DNA from: Denticeps clupeoides
Lineage: Eukaryota; Chordata; Actinopteri; Clupeiformes; Denticipitidae
Assembly (NCBI RefSeq): GCF_900700375.1
Contig: NW_021629784.1
Location: 1,240,001 to 1,304,000 of the forward strand
Direction of reading: 5' to 3'
DNA: 64,000 bases
Within the stretch, counting starts at the first letter, position 1. Each line of letters begins with the position of its first letter. This document shows, piece after piece, positions 1 to 11,800 of this stretch. The notes beneath the pieces are model-generated. The model made no database searches, was not told the DNA's origin, and saw only the letters and a list, made by a program, of their open reading frames with translations. Both the position numbers and the translations under genes were made by a program.

Positions 1-415
1 CAAACAAAAGTGTATCTGACACTTTTCATAGCCTCCTGCCAGTCATCGTCTATATAAACATTACCCAGATCTTCCTCCCATTTCCGGGCCACCGTGCTCA
101 ACAGTCCAGAGTCATTAGCATATAAAAAGGAATAAAATTTAGAAATGAAATGAGCAGCATTGGTTGTATTGAGAAATAAACTCTCCAGCCTGCTAGGTGC
201 TATGGGATCCGGTACCTGCTTTTGCTCTGAGATACCATCGTGCCGAATTTGCAGATATCCAAAGTGATGTTGATTTGGAAGATCAAACTTCTGTTGTAAC
301 TGTTGGAAGGACATTAGAGAGCCATCCTGAAATAAGTCCCCTAGTACGCGAATTCCCTTCATATACCATGTTTTAAAGAGAGGTGAGAGGTGAGCCCACG
401 CCAGGAGCAAAATCC
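1..415 (-). mobile_element. L1/Tx1-like LINE, ORF2 C-terminal fragment
   Basis: The minus strand reads open for about 135 codons, with the composition of the region after the reverse transcriptase in L1-type ORF2 proteins. Recognisable parts are GDLFQDGSLMSFQQLQQKF, then FGYLQIRH, then RKWEEDLG, in the same order as in the longer L1-like element at 43.1-47.7 kb (DLFTEGTLMTF, FLQIRSFV, WEQDLN). The residues differ enough that this is another subfamily. It runs off the left edge of the window and ends near 415, just before the outer end of the palindrome arm. Confidence 0.75.
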
Positions 416-743
416 CGATTAGCATATATTGGATTCGATATTATTATTGTTAGTGTTTAATTATTATTATTTAGGTGTCATGCATGATATACATAGCAGT
501 GCATTATGTAGCTTAACCAATGTTAGTGTTTTTTTTTTATGAAGTAACCAACCTTGTATACCAAATTATTGAAATATTCTACTATACAAATGTATAGAAT
601 AGCACCCCTGTACCCCAGCATCCCATGAAGAATGGTTTAAAAATGGTTAAGTATATTTATAATTAACCGACTTAATCAAATATAATTAACATTCGTTTTT
701 ACAGTAATTGAAATAGTTACAGTACTGTTAAATTTAAATAGAT

Positions 744-1281
744 TGTCACGATTAGGTGCAGCTGGAGACTCAAGGCGGTTATAAGGTGTGTCTGAGCAGC
801 CATTTATGGCTGTGACAGTTTTATGTGGACGGTGCAACGTATGTGTAGTGTTTTTTTCAGTTCTGGTAATTTCCACAAACCTGCGGGTTTGTTTTTGTTC
901 TCCCCTTTTTTCCCGTTTTCAGCCCTTGCGCCGTTTTCCTTTGTGTCATTATTAATAAAATCCCATTCCCAGTATTGTCAGGATTGACTGCAGCTGGGCT
1001 CTTCATCTGTACCCAATCCTGACAGTGCTTAAAAGCCGGAGATTTCCGCCCCTTCGGAAGGGACGACATTTTCGTGGACCTGAGCATGAACTTGAGTTTT
1101 TGGTTGGTGTTTTGAGTTCTGGCAATCGCCACATGCCTGCGGGTTTGTTTTAGTTGTTCCCCATTATTTCCCGTTCTTGGCCACCGCACCATTGTATATT
1201 TATATTTATTTTATAATAAAACCCGTTCCCAGAATGTCCTGCTTCTACGCTTCTCTCCCCTGTCAGCAAGCGGGCGTGACA
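744..1281. repeat. TGTCACG...CGTGACA-bounded dimeric repeat, LTR-like fossil
   Basis: The segment begins TGTCACG and ends CGTGACA, the inverted-end pattern of many LTRs. Inside it are two related monomers, each containing a 'TGGGAA(C/T)GGG(A/T)TTT' segment followed by a 'CAAACC(C/T)G(C/T)AGG' segment, and a short palindrome TGTCAGGATTG/CAATCCTGACA near 977-1025. A shorter mirror copy is at 13379-13816. Units 1 and 2 lack it at the equivalent site. No convincing target-site duplication was seen, so the family is uncertain. Treated as a broken old element. Confidence 0.5.
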
Positions 1282-2336
1282 AGTATATCCCGCCTCTGTG
1301 CTTCCTTTCCCTGTCAGCTCGGGGGAATATATATTAATACATATTGCATATCATTGTAACATGCAGACTAAAAGCATAAAGAAAATCTACATGAATAAAA
1401 CAAGTCTGAGTTTTCCAACATCATCAGTCCTTGAATGATCCGGTGTGTATGTGGTATGCAGCACTGCAGAGCATCACAAAGATGCTGTACTATAGATTGC
1501 TTGAGGCTTCTAATTTCTAAAGCCTATTTCAGATGGCTGAATAAATGTAAAAATGTATTTTTGTAAACGGACATTAGATTTTTCACTTTCGTGTCCCATA
1601 TTAATTTCCTCTGTCGTAGAAAAATATTGCAGTGATCTCCAAAAATGTTCTTTATAATTACAACAAATTAAACAAAAATTTTATTTTTTAAAGATGGGAA
1701 AAGTTACACTGCTACACAATTAGCCGGAATTTCCATGGTCTGCCAGGTTCTTCACTATCGACTCCGGACTCTCCTCATGGGACGCTCCTGGTCACTGATG
1801 GTCTGCCCTGTTCGAAAAAAAATACTGTTATTAATTTATAAAATGCATATCCCACTATAATACTTTATGATCGAATCCTTGCTTTCAGATCAGCTGCAAA
1901 TAATAGAGAACTTCCAGGCACCTCTCTCCATCTGACCGCTCAGAGCAAAAAGGTCAACAGTAGAATTTCAGGACTTAGTTTATTATAAAACGGAGACAAA
2001 TAATGATTAATCACTGATGGTACTATGGAATTATTAGTAATCAGATGAAGAGGGATATTACATGTTCTGCACCAAGCAGTATACAGCCAGATTTACCTCA
2101 AACAAGGTTAAACTTGCCACAATTATGCTCTTGAAACCAGGGATGCACAGATGATCGCGTGAAACATCCTACTGACAGCGCTGGTCTCTATAATACAACA
2201 GAAATGAAAAAGACACAATGTCAGCTCAGTGTTAAAATGCATCCTTCAGGACCTTTTATTTTACTACACTAATGTACATTGTGTGGCTGCGTACCCCCGG
2301 AGTGCCTTGGATCGGCTTGGAGCCAGAAGTAGCTGT
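1282..2336. other. 3' flank of gene A, no gene seen
   Basis: This stretch is downstream sequence of copy A and mirrors 12312-13378. It holds short open frames common to every copy of the unit (the counterpart of 12619-12825), which I read as shared by duplication and not as genes. A poly(A) signal lies at 2255-2260. Confidence 0.6.
2255..2260 (-). terminator. Poly(A) signal of gene A
   Basis: AATAAA on the minus strand (TTTATT on plus), about 77 bp beyond the stop codon of copy A. It mirrors the signal of copy B at 12388-12393. Copies C and D have AATAAC here because of a local deletion. Confidence 0.6.
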
Positions 2337-5300
2337 TTAAGCCATCTCAAAGGTGTTGCAGGTCTCAATAGCGACAAGCAGGTCCCTGTACATATCTGTG
2401 TCACTTAGGTACTCTTGTAGAAGAAGCTGATTGAAGCAGACACGAGCCCTGAGATTAAAAACATGATTTAGTCACTCAGACTCTCAATATAAATCAATAT
2501 ATATGATTTCATGCAATAGAAAGAGTAAACATACGTGGGAAGATGCTGTTGATAGTAAGCAAAGCCATTATTAGCGATAGTGAACTTTCTAGGTCGGAGT
2601 CCCGCAAATCCTTCGTAGGGCACAGTGCAGCTGCCGGTCACAAATCTCAGCAGCTGCTTTCTCTGTTCTTCACTGAACATGTCCACCGCAGCCCAGAAAT
2701 CAATGATTGCTGGAGATCCGGATTTGTATCCTATGGGAGGTACAAGATGAAACTATTAGTGCATCAATGAAGAGAAATCAGTTTGCTGGAAGCAGAACTT
2801 TACAATTACAATAATGATAATCGTAAAAAGTGACAAAGATAAAAGGACTGATCACAATGCTAAATGCTAATGGTGGATTTTCTGTAGACGTGCTGCTCAG
2901 TCAGTGTGGGACTGTGCTGTTCTCTCACCAATGTACACTGTGTTGGCCTTCCAGTCGTCCACGTCAATTTCCTTTCCAGAAATCATTAGGGGCAAAGTTT
3001 GTGTATCGAACACCTTCACCCTGTTCTAGTTCAACACCTGCATAAAGACAGAAGCAGAGTATGAATACAGCAATTCTGGAATGACCACCGTAAAGTGAAT
3101 GGATTCTAATTCCCAAAGTAAGAAAATAAAGACAACATACCTCATGGAAGCCCTTGACCACGGCTTTGGTCTGCGCCACCAGTCCTCGTTCCAACTTCTG
3201 CTTAATCAGAAGGTCAATAAATTCCTTTTTATTCATTTCAGTGACCAGGATCTTTGAACCGCCCGTCTTAAGTTCACGTTCCAGGACCTGCGCAATGTCA
3301 CAAAACAAAAATGTCACTAAATGCTGGTGTTACTTAGTATTGTTGCCTCCACTAAAAAGCGGTGAAATCCTTACCTGACCAAATACCTTCTCTGCGACTG
3401 TAAAGGTACAATCCAGTACATCGGTGATGTCATTTTCCATCATCCACTTTAAACTCTGGTGGTACGCCAAATCTACATCTTTTACATCGCTGAGGTCATA
3501 TTGCCTAATAGAAGAACATATTTACAGATATTCCATCACATCAATTAATACAAAAACAGCAAGAAATGTTTCCACTCACTGTTTGAGCAGGGCCTTGTAG
3601 AAGGACTGGGTGAAGGTGACCGGCAGCAGATGCCTGTGGATCATGGCCATAGCCAGGATACGCCCACAGAACCGAAACCTGAACACAGACACATAGAAAG
3701 CACCGTTCATTAAAACAACAATTTCTTTGGCAAATGTGATTAAGAACATTTGATATATATATATTTGCGGTTTTAACCGAACATCAGGCCCTGACCATTT
3801 CAGGTGATTTTTCCTGGCAAGGCAGTTGGGACTGATTTGTACGGCGTAGTTGTGGCTGCCGACATATTCAAACAACCCATGGCTCGGGTTGAACAGCATC
3901 CTGGACAGCTGGCAGAAGAACTCCCGAGATATGCCTTCTTGATCGTAACTGTAACGCAGAAACAGCAAGAACAGTATAATAAAAAATTAAATTAAAAAAT
4001 GGCTTAAAAATCTCCAATCAGTAGAAATATAATTTCATGAGATCACATGCTACTATGAGATAAATGTCTGATGTTCTATATTCTGCCTCCAAAAAAAAGT
4101 ATTACCTACCCAGCCTCTCCTTTAAACATGACGTAGAGCCTTCTCTTGCTTAGAAATGGTGGAGACTGATACATGATTCTCTTGAACGCACTCTCTAGCA
4201 GGCCTTCTCGTGTAATGTTTACACTTAAAAAGTGATCAAGACAGAGGTCATGTTATACATGCTCAAGATCTTTTACATAACATACCATTACATATCTTAC
4301 TTCCATATATGACTTACCATAATTTGTTGCCCTTGCCGTACCCTCTACGCTCGAGATCTCTGTAGAAATTTGACCGTTTCCGTCTAAACTTCTCTATGCT
4401 GACGGGGGGAGAGCTCTGTATCTTAGGCTGGTGGATGTTCAGGACCTTGTCGTCTGCATTATTCACTTCAACCTGCTGCAGATGACTCTGTGAAGGACCA
4501 TTGTTCAGGTACAACGAACAGCCTTCACCAGCGTTCTCCTCCTCCTGCTTCTGACCCTCAGGGCACTGGGGCAGTTCTTCTTCTTCTTCTAAGAAGAAAA
4601 AAAAGTTGTTCAGCAAACACTTAAAGTGGAAAGTGGAAGTGATTGTCACTCGTGATACACAGCAGCACAGCACACAGTGAAATTTGTCCTCTGAATTTAA
4701 CCCATCACCCTGAGTGAGCAGTGGGCAGCCATGACAGGCGCCCAGGGAGCAGTGTGTGGGGACGGTGCTTTGCTCAGTGGCACCTCAGTGGTACCTTGGC
4801 AGATCGGGATTTGAACCGGCAACCTTCTGATTACGGGGCCGCTTCCTTAACCACTAGGCCATCACTGCCCTACTTACAGATTAAACATCACTGTAAACTA
4901 GAAATGTTCTGTAAACTAAACTAATGTTACACTGAAAAACACAAGATGGGGACAGAAAAAGTTCTTGCAAAAAGAAAGACAAACCTGTAGTGCTGGAGGA
5001 CTCGAGCAGAAAGCTGAACTGGAGCTCGCCACTCACATGTTCTGTTGGTGATGTTCTCTCCAAAGTGTAAGCCACCACATTGTCACTGCAAAGAAAAAGA
5101 AAGGTAATTAGCCAATTACTAACGGCACAAAATGAACTGAAAATCCTCGTGTGATGTAGAAATATTGTTTTTACTCGATGCTGCCAATATCCAGTAGAAC
5201 CTGCACTGGAATGGACAGCCGGCCAAGATTTGGGAAGATGGCGAACTTGTCCTTCACTCTGATATCCAGAATATCAGAAGGCAGAGCGACTAGATTTAAT

Positions 5301-6016
5301 GTCTGAAAAAGTACAAACACAAGGAGATAAAAAATCAGCTTCACAGTAGTTTGATATTATAGAAGCAATTTTATCCAATGTTATTTGTACATAGATTAAA
5401 ATCAGATAGAATCAGAAGTAAAATTCCAACCTCTCTGTGCCACACTGGGTTGCAGTTGTTGAAGACGATGCCCGTCCGCCTGCTTTCTCTGTAATGGTGG
5501 GAAGCAGGCGGGTCTTGTTCACCGGAAGGCCGGACAGCGATCTTCAGGTACGTGTTGGGTTTCCAGAACATACCACTCTTCAGCGCAAATGCCTGGAAGT
5601 CTGTGGAACAGAATTTCATTGTTTTACACACACTTCACCTGTACAGCTTCCATCTCTCGACATCTGAGCAGCAAAACAAACCAGAGACCACAAGTGTTCA
5701 AGCTGAAACCGTCAGCAAGACACAACTGCAGGATGGATTCTTCCAGTTTCAGCACCACGCGGCGGAGGAGAGGAAACGGTGGAATAAAATTTCATTTCAT
5801 CGCCAGATTATAACTAGAATATAACACACCGAGCCAGGAATGCCTCTAAATGAAACTCTTGCACTTTGGGTTTGTGCCGTTTTCCACGAAGCAGTTTAGC
5901 GTTTTAACACAAAAAATGTCGGGTGGAGTCCTACCTGACAGGGTGAAACTCAGGAGGTTTGGTGGAGTCTGAATGTTTGGGGAATTTCCCTCGGTTCTTC
6001 TCTCTGTGGTTCTCAT
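2337..6016 (-). CDS. HECW-like C2-HECT E3 ubiquitin ligase, copy A (WW-less)
   Basis: Thirteen coding exons, each with GT-AG borders and consistent phase: 5935-6016, 5431-5600, 5175-5302, 4985-5085, 4318-4588, 4110-4223, 3796-3948, 3580-3678, 3375-3504, 3141-3287, 2929-3037, 2535-2730, 2337-2448. The predicted product is about 603 residues. Exons 2-4 form a C2 domain ([24 protein letters not shown]) closest to HECW1/HECW2. Exons 5-13 carry the HECT domain ([66 protein letters not shown]). The catalytic Cys lies in ARVCFNQ, and Phe sits at position -4 (NTFEMA). WW domains are absent; HECW proteins are usually about 1,570-1,600 residues. A TAG in frame at 3026-3028 opens exon 11, but an acceptor ending in that TAG would skip it. 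By family, the role would be ubiquitin transfer to substrates in the cytoplasm. Head to head with copy B. Confidence 0.8.
4624..4871 (-). mobile_element. tRNA-derived SINE in intron 4 of gene A
   Basis: Read on the minus strand, it begins with a tRNA-like head holding an A-box-like GGCCTAGTGGTT and a B-box-like GGTTCAAATCC, followed by a conserved body. The 5-bp target-site duplication ACTTA flanks it (4619-4623 and 4872-4876). Copies B, C and D lack it at the same intron position, so it inserted after the palindrome arms formed. Confidence 0.85.
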
Positions 6017-6111
6017 CTTCTTGCTCAGGAAATTTGCTACTATTCTTTCTACTGAGCAAATTCTTTCTTCTGCAATCTCTCACAGAATGTTTAAAGCTGG
6101 TAGGAAACGCG

Positions 6112-6178
6112 CTTTTATATGCACTGTGACGTCAGACGCCAACCGCTGATTGGTTGAACCTCCTAATCTCTGATTGGT
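6112..6178 (-). promoter_or_regulatory. Promoter of gene A: CCAAT x2, CRE, TATA
   Basis: On the minus strand the order is ACCAATCAG (6170-6178), ACCAATCAG (6146-6154), TGACGTCA (6127-6134) and TATAAAAG (6112-6119), about 95 bp upstream of the start codon at 6016. The same spacing occurs in the other five promoter copies. TGACGTCA is the full palindromic CRE recognised by CREB/CREM/ATF factors. Its use here is inferred. Confidence 0.75.
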
Positions 6179-6293
6179 CAATATCGTTGTACCACTGGCG
6201 CTGAATTCTGATTGATTTATTTAACTAAATAAGCAGGCACTTTATATACAGTATGTATTTAATATATATACAGCATAGATATAAATACACAAG

Positions 6294-6455
6294 ATGCCGC
6301 ATTCAGCCTCTCAGCAGGCGTCAGCACCGTCGCTATATTTGAACGGGGTTCCAAGCTTCATTCTAACACGCTGGTCTGACGGTACGGGCGAAAATGCGGG
6401 ATTTTACACCGCGTACCGCTGTAATAACGAAGGAACAAGGCAGAACGGTTCATAA
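6294..6455 (+). CDS. Small conserved ORF divergent from gene A (53 aa)
   Basis: A 53-codon frame beginning MPHSASQQAS and containing LYLNGVPSFILTRWSDG and GFYTAYRCNNEG starts about 115 bp upstream of the distal CCAAT box, facing away from the HECT gene. The same frame exists beside all six HECT promoters, though its C-terminal end varies. No family was recognised. It may be chance conservation by recent duplication; coding status is doubtful. Confidence 0.25.
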   Translation: MPHSASQQASAPSLYLNGVPSFILTRWSDGTGENAGFYTAYRCNNEGTRQNGS

Positions 6456-6478
6456 GTTACATTTTATTTTATCATTTA

Positions 6479-8405
6479 TATGTTACGAGTCATCTAGACT
6501 CTTCTCTGTCTTGGTGGTGGAATGAACAGCTCAGTATTTTCAATCGGCAGCTCAAGACCTTCCACTGTAGAGAATATTTAGATTAACTTGTAACCTTCTT
6601 ATTGTCTGACTTAGAAACTACAACAGAGTGAATAAAAAGATTGTATTTATATTTGGGGGTCCTAGTGAACCAGAATCATTTCATCGATGGTAACATGGAA
6701 GCACGTTGTAAGTTTCTCTGGATAAGGGCGTCTGCCAAATGCCTTAAATGTAAATGTAAATGTATAGTGGCTGCTTTTTTGTGTGCTCATTCTGCCCTGA
6801 CATCATGAGTGTGTGTAGGAAGTACGGACCGCAAATGGAGGAGGCGACTGGAAATTCTTTGACTGGCTGGAGCGACATCTAATAACCATTTTACAGTAGA
6901 ACAGGAAGAAGAACTGAAGTAGCTCCTTATTAGAATGGTCAGTTCCACCTTAAATTGTGCTCAGCAGGCTGCAGTACTGTATTCAGTTCAGGAAGGAAAC
7001 GTTTTAAATCTGAATATGGTGATCATCTGAACATCCTGAACTATTAGAAATGGGATCAAGTGTTACCTGTCTGGCCCAACACTGTTTTCACTGAACATTT
7101 CATGGGAACTGTGATTGATGAATGGAACTCTTTTACAAAAAACAACTACTAGAGTTTAAACTTCTGGGTCACTGAAAGCACGCTTGTTAATGGTAAAATA
7201 GGATGAAATAATATCAACTAATACCATTCTGGCCCAAAACATTTTTCACTGTAAATTTGTCCTGGGAACTTTGCTCATGTGCACATAGATTTATGATGAA
7301 TATGGACATTTCGATGTAAAAAAAAATTGTATCGCAGCCTGCAGTATTTAAGGTGGAACAGACAATTCGAATAAGGAGCTGTGAAGAAGGAGCTAACTTC
7401 AGCATGTTGAGGTCCTCAGTATGACGTCCTCAGTGTGCCTGTTTAGTCTCTGAAGTCTCACACCAGTCTAAAGGGGAGGCTGGGTGCTTCCAAATAAAGC
7501 ACATTTCATTCATATAATTGTCAATCCAAGCTCATAATGTCACAGTTCGTTTTTGTGGAAAAAACAAAGATACAAACCAAATCTGCGCACTAAAATGTGC
7601 ACTAAATGTTTGGGAGATCCTCGGGTTGGAGGCTGGTGTTGATACTGGAGTGCAAAATTTACATCGATGGAAGATGGAAAAAGCGATGCGCTGTGAATAC
7701 TTCCCGGATGCCCTGTACGACCTCTCACGTGGTTCCGGCCATTTTCCCAGGACGCAGGAGGTCCAGAGCTGTTCAGAAAGCTGGACGGAACCAGCTGGAA
7801 CCTCTGCACGGTCCTTGCACATACACTACTTGTGAGTAGGAATGGAGGACGATATGTGCTCCATTCGGCAGTAATGGTTTTGTGGGGCGGAACCAACGTG
7901 ACGGGGTCGGGTAGAGGGGGGAAGAGGAGAAGAGGTGCGCGAGTCCCCGCCAGTTATTAAAAGTCCTGGAAACGGGAGCAGAGGAGCGATCTTATTATTC
8001 AGAAACCCCAACACACACACTTCTGTTTAATATTACAGCAACATCATAATATACATAAAATCGTGCACATACACGCACACCACACAAGGAAAAAGTAGTG
8101 TACATGCAAGCTTTTTATGTACACGTGCTAGTAAACGTGGTGTAGATGCACGTTTTTCTTGTTTTCTTGCCATCTCACACTTCATCGCCATAAATATAAA
8201 CACTAGATGTCGCGTAAATACGACCGAGCCTTAAATAATTTAACAGAGAAGCGACCGGTCAATACACAGAGGCATTTTGTATAGATTTGTCCAGAAGTGT
8301 AATATTTAGAGGTGACTACTGATGGGTGCAGATGGAGGAAAGATGTTCTGGTCTGTAACATGAATAACGTTCTATACGGAACACAATATTCCGTAACATA
8401 CAAGA
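6479..8405. other. Spacer of palindrome 1
   Basis: Unique centre of the inverted repeat. It holds a LINE 3' end (6485-6765), then a stretch with no recognised gene (6766-7495), then a block (7496-8405) that recurs in the spacers of units 1 and 2, in two pieces separated by an insert of about 1.2 kb (30118-30287 with 31459-32035; 55250-55419 with 56590-57165). GC-rich open frames around 7540-7900 recur in all three spacers but resemble no family I know. Confidence 0.6.
6485..6765 (+). mobile_element. L2-like LINE 3' end
   Basis: It contains a decayed version of the ORF2 C-terminus that reads LAPRWWNEIPLEVRTA in the fuller copy at 29365. It then ends with the 'CTCTGGATAAGGGCGTCTGCC' tail type shared by teleost L2-like LINEs and the SINEs they mobilise, followed by (AAATGT)n-like repeats. 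This copy has lost several codons. Confidence 0.65.
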
Positions 8406-8424
8406 TGATAAAATAAAATGTAAT

Positions 8425-8586
8425 TTATGAACCGTTCTGCCTTTTTCCTTCGTTATTACAGCGGTACGCGGTGTAAAATCCCGCATTTTCGCCCGTACCG
8501 TCAGACCAGCGTGTTAGAATGAAGCTTGGAACCCCGTTCAAATATAGCGACGGTACTGACGCCTGCTGAGAGGCTGAATGCGGCAT
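8425..8586 (-). CDS. Small conserved ORF divergent from gene B (53 aa)
   Basis: Mirror copy of the 53-codon frame at 6294-6455, starting MPHSASQQAS and pointing away from gene B. Start and stop are conserved between the two arms. Function unknown; it may only be an untranslated upstream sequence. Confidence 0.25.
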   Translation of the reverse strand: MPHSASQQASVPSLYLNGVPSFILTRWSDGTGENAGFYTAYRCNNEGKRQNGS

Positions 8587-8717
8587 CTAGTGTATTTATA
8601 TCTATGCTGTATATATATTAAATACATACTGTATATAAAGTGCCTGCTTATTTAGTTAAATAAATCAATCAGAATTCAGCGCGGACGGGGGGGGCCGCCA
8701 GTGGTACAACGATATTG

Positions 8718-8784
8718 ACCAATCAGAGATTAGGAGGTTTAACCAATCAGCGGTTAGCGTCTGACGTCACAGTGCATATAAAAG
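8718..8784 (+). promoter_or_regulatory. Promoter of gene B: CCAAT x2, CRE, TATA
   Basis: ACCAATCAG at 8718-8726 and 8742-8750, TGACGTCA at 8762-8769 and TATAAAAG at 8777-8784. The start codon follows at 8878, giving room for a 5' UTR of about 60-70 bases. Confidence 0.75.
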
Positions 8785-8877
8785 CGCGTTTCCTACCAGC
8801 TTTAAACATTCTGTGAGATTGCAGAAGAAAGAATTTGCTCAGTAGACAGAATAGTAGCTAATTTCCTGAACAAGAAG

Positions 8878-11800
8878 ATGAGAACCACAGAGAGAAGCAC
8901 CGAGGGAAATTCCCCAAACATTCAGACTCCACCAAACCTCCTGAGTTTCACCCTGTCAGGTAGGACTCCACCCGACATTTTTTGTGTTAAAACGCTAAAC
9001 TGCTTCGTGGAAAACGGCACAAACCCAAAGTGCAAGAGTTTCATTTAGAGGCATTCCTGGCTCGGTGTGTTATATTCTAGTTATAATCTGGCGATGAAAT
9101 GAAATTTTATTCCACCGTTTCCTCTCCTCCTCCGCGTGGTGCTGAAACTGGAAGAATCCATCCTGCAGTTGTGTCTTGCTGACGGTTTCAGCTTGAACAC
9201 TTGTGGTCTCTGGTTTGTTTTGCTGCTCAGATGTCGAGAGATGGAAGCTGTACAGGTGAAGTGTGTGTAAAACAATGAAATTCTGTTCCACAGACTTCCA
9301 GGCATTTGCGCTGAAGAGTGGTATGTTCTGGAAACCCAACACGTACCTGAAGATCGCTGTCCGGCCTTCCGGTGAACAAGACCCGCCTGCTTCCCACCAT
9401 TACAGAGAAAGCAGGCGGACGGGCATCGTCTTCAACAACTGCAACCCAGTGTGGCACAGAGAGGTTGGAATTTTACTTCTGATTCTATCTGATTTTAATC
9501 TATGTACAAATAACATTGGATAAAATTGCTTCTATAATATCAAACTACTGTGAAGCTGATTTTTTATCTCCTTGTGTTTGTACTTTTTCAGACATTAAAT
9601 CTAGTCGCTCTGCCTTCTGATATTCTGGATATCAGAGTGAAGGACAAGTTCGCCATCTTCCCAAATCTTGGCCAGCTGTCCATTCCAGTGCAGGTTCTAC
9701 TGGATATTGGCAGCATCGAGTAAAAACAATATTTCTACATCACACGAGGATTTTCAGTTCATTTTGTGCCGTTAGTAATTGGCTAATTACCTTTCTTTTT
9801 CTTTGCAGTGACAATGTGGTGGCTTACACTTTGGAGAGAACATCACCAACAGAACATGTGAGTGGCGAGCTCCAGTTCAGCTTTCTGCTCGAGTCCTCCA
9901 GCACTACAGGTTTGTCTTTCTTTTTTCAAGAACTTTTTCTGTCCCCATCTTGTGTTTTTCAGTGTAATATTTGTTTAGTTTACAGAACATTTCTAGTTTA
10001 CAGTGATGTTTAATCTGTAAGTGTTTGCTGAACAACTTTTTTTTTCTTAGAAGAAGAAGAACTGCCCCAGTGCCCTGAGGGTCAGAAGCAGGAGGAGGAG
10101 AACCTTGGTGAAGGCTGTTCGTTGTACCTGAACAATGGTCCTTCACAGATTCATCTGCAGCAGGTTGAAGTGAATAATGCAGACGACAAGGTCCTGAACG
10201 TCCACCAGCCTAAGATACAGAGCTCTCCCCCCGTCAGCATAGAGAAGTTTAGACGGAAACGCCTGAATTTCTACAGCGATCTTCTGTGTAGAGGGTACGG
10301 CCAGGGCCGATATATATGGTAAGTCATATATGGAAGTAAGAGATGTAATGGTATGTTAATTTAAAAGAGATGTTATGTAAAAGATCTTGAGCATGTATAA
10401 CGTGACCTCTGTCTTGATCACTTTTTAAGTGTAAACATTACACGAGAAGGCCTGCTAGAGAGTGCGTTCAAGAGAATTATGTATCTGTTTCCACCACTTC
10501 TAAGCAAGAGAAGGCTCTACGTCATGTTTAAGGGAGAGGCTGGGTAGGTAATACTTTTTTTTGGAGGCAGAATATAGAACATCAGACATTTATCTCATAG
10601 TAGCATGTGATTGGAGATTTTTAAGCCATTTTTTTATTTAATTTTTTATTATACTGTTCTTGCTGTTTCTGCGTTACAGTTACGATCAAGAAGGCATATC
10701 TCGGGAGTTCTTCTGCCAGCTGTCCAGGATGCTGTTCAACCCGAGCCATGGGTTGTTTGAATATGTCGGCAGCCACAACTACGCCGTACAAATCAGTCCC
10801 AACTGCCTTGCCAGGAAAAATCACCTGAAATGGTCAGGGCCTGATGTTCGGTTAAAACCGCAAATATATATATATCAAATGTTCTTAATCACATTTGCCA
10901 AAGAAATTGTTGTTTTAATGAACGGTGCTTTCTATGTGTCTGTGTTCAGGTTTCGGTTCTGTGGGCGTATCCTGGCTATGGCCATGATCCACAGGTATCT
11001 GCTGCCGGTCACCTTCACCCAGTCCTTCTACAAGGCCCTGCTCAAACAGTGAGTGGAAAACATTTCTTGCTGTTTTTGTATTAATTGATGTGATGGAATA
11101 TCTGTAAATATGTTCTTCTATTAGGCAATATGACCTCAGCGATGTAAAAGATGTAGATTTGGCGTACCACCAGAGTTTAAAGTGGATGATGGAAAATGAC
11201 ATCACCGATGTACTGGATTGTACCTTTACAGTCGCAGAGAAGGTATTTGGTCAGGTAAGGATTTCACCGCTTTTTAGTGGAGGCAACAATACTAAGTAAC
11301 ACCAGCATTTAGTGACATTTTTGTTTTGTGACATTGCGCAGGTCCTGGAACGTGAACTTAAGACGGGCGGTTCAAAGATCCTGGTCACTGAAATGAATAA
11401 AAAGGAATTTATTGACCTTGTGATTAAGCGGAAGTTGGAACGAGGACTGGTGGCGCAGACCAAAGCCGTGGTCAAGGGCTTCCATGAGGTATGTTGTCTT
11501 TATTTTCTGACTTTGGGAATTAGAATCCATTCACTTTACGGTGGTCATTCCAGAATTGCTGTATTCATACTCTGCTTCTGTCTTTATGCAGGTGTTGAAC
11601 TAGAACAGGGTGAAGGTGTTCGATACACAAACTTTGCCCCTAATGATTTCTGGAAAGGAAATTGACGTGGACGACTGGAAGGCCAACACAGTGTACATTG
11701 GTGAGAGAACAGCACGGTCCCACACTGACTGAGCAGCACGTCTACAGAAAATCCACCATTAGCATTTAGCATTGTGATCAGTCCTTTTATCTTTGTCACT

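Larger units (their letters stand above)
437..6478. repeat. Left arm of large inverted repeat (palindrome 1)
   Basis: This segment is the reverse complement of 8406-14127, with high identity by eye through flanks, introns, exons and promoter. The outer end lies in an AT-rich stretch near 437 that mirrors about 14127. The inner end lies near 6478 and mirrors 8406. The arms differ by a SINE present only here (4624-4871), about 100 extra bases in the repeat at 744-1281, and scattered substitutions. The spacer is about 1.9 kb. Gene A lies in this arm. Confidence 0.9.

Noticed and set aside
7518-8020. Overlapping open frames of 64-118 codons in the spacer
   Set aside because: Several frames on both strands of a GC-rich block; no motifs, no convincing start or splice sites.
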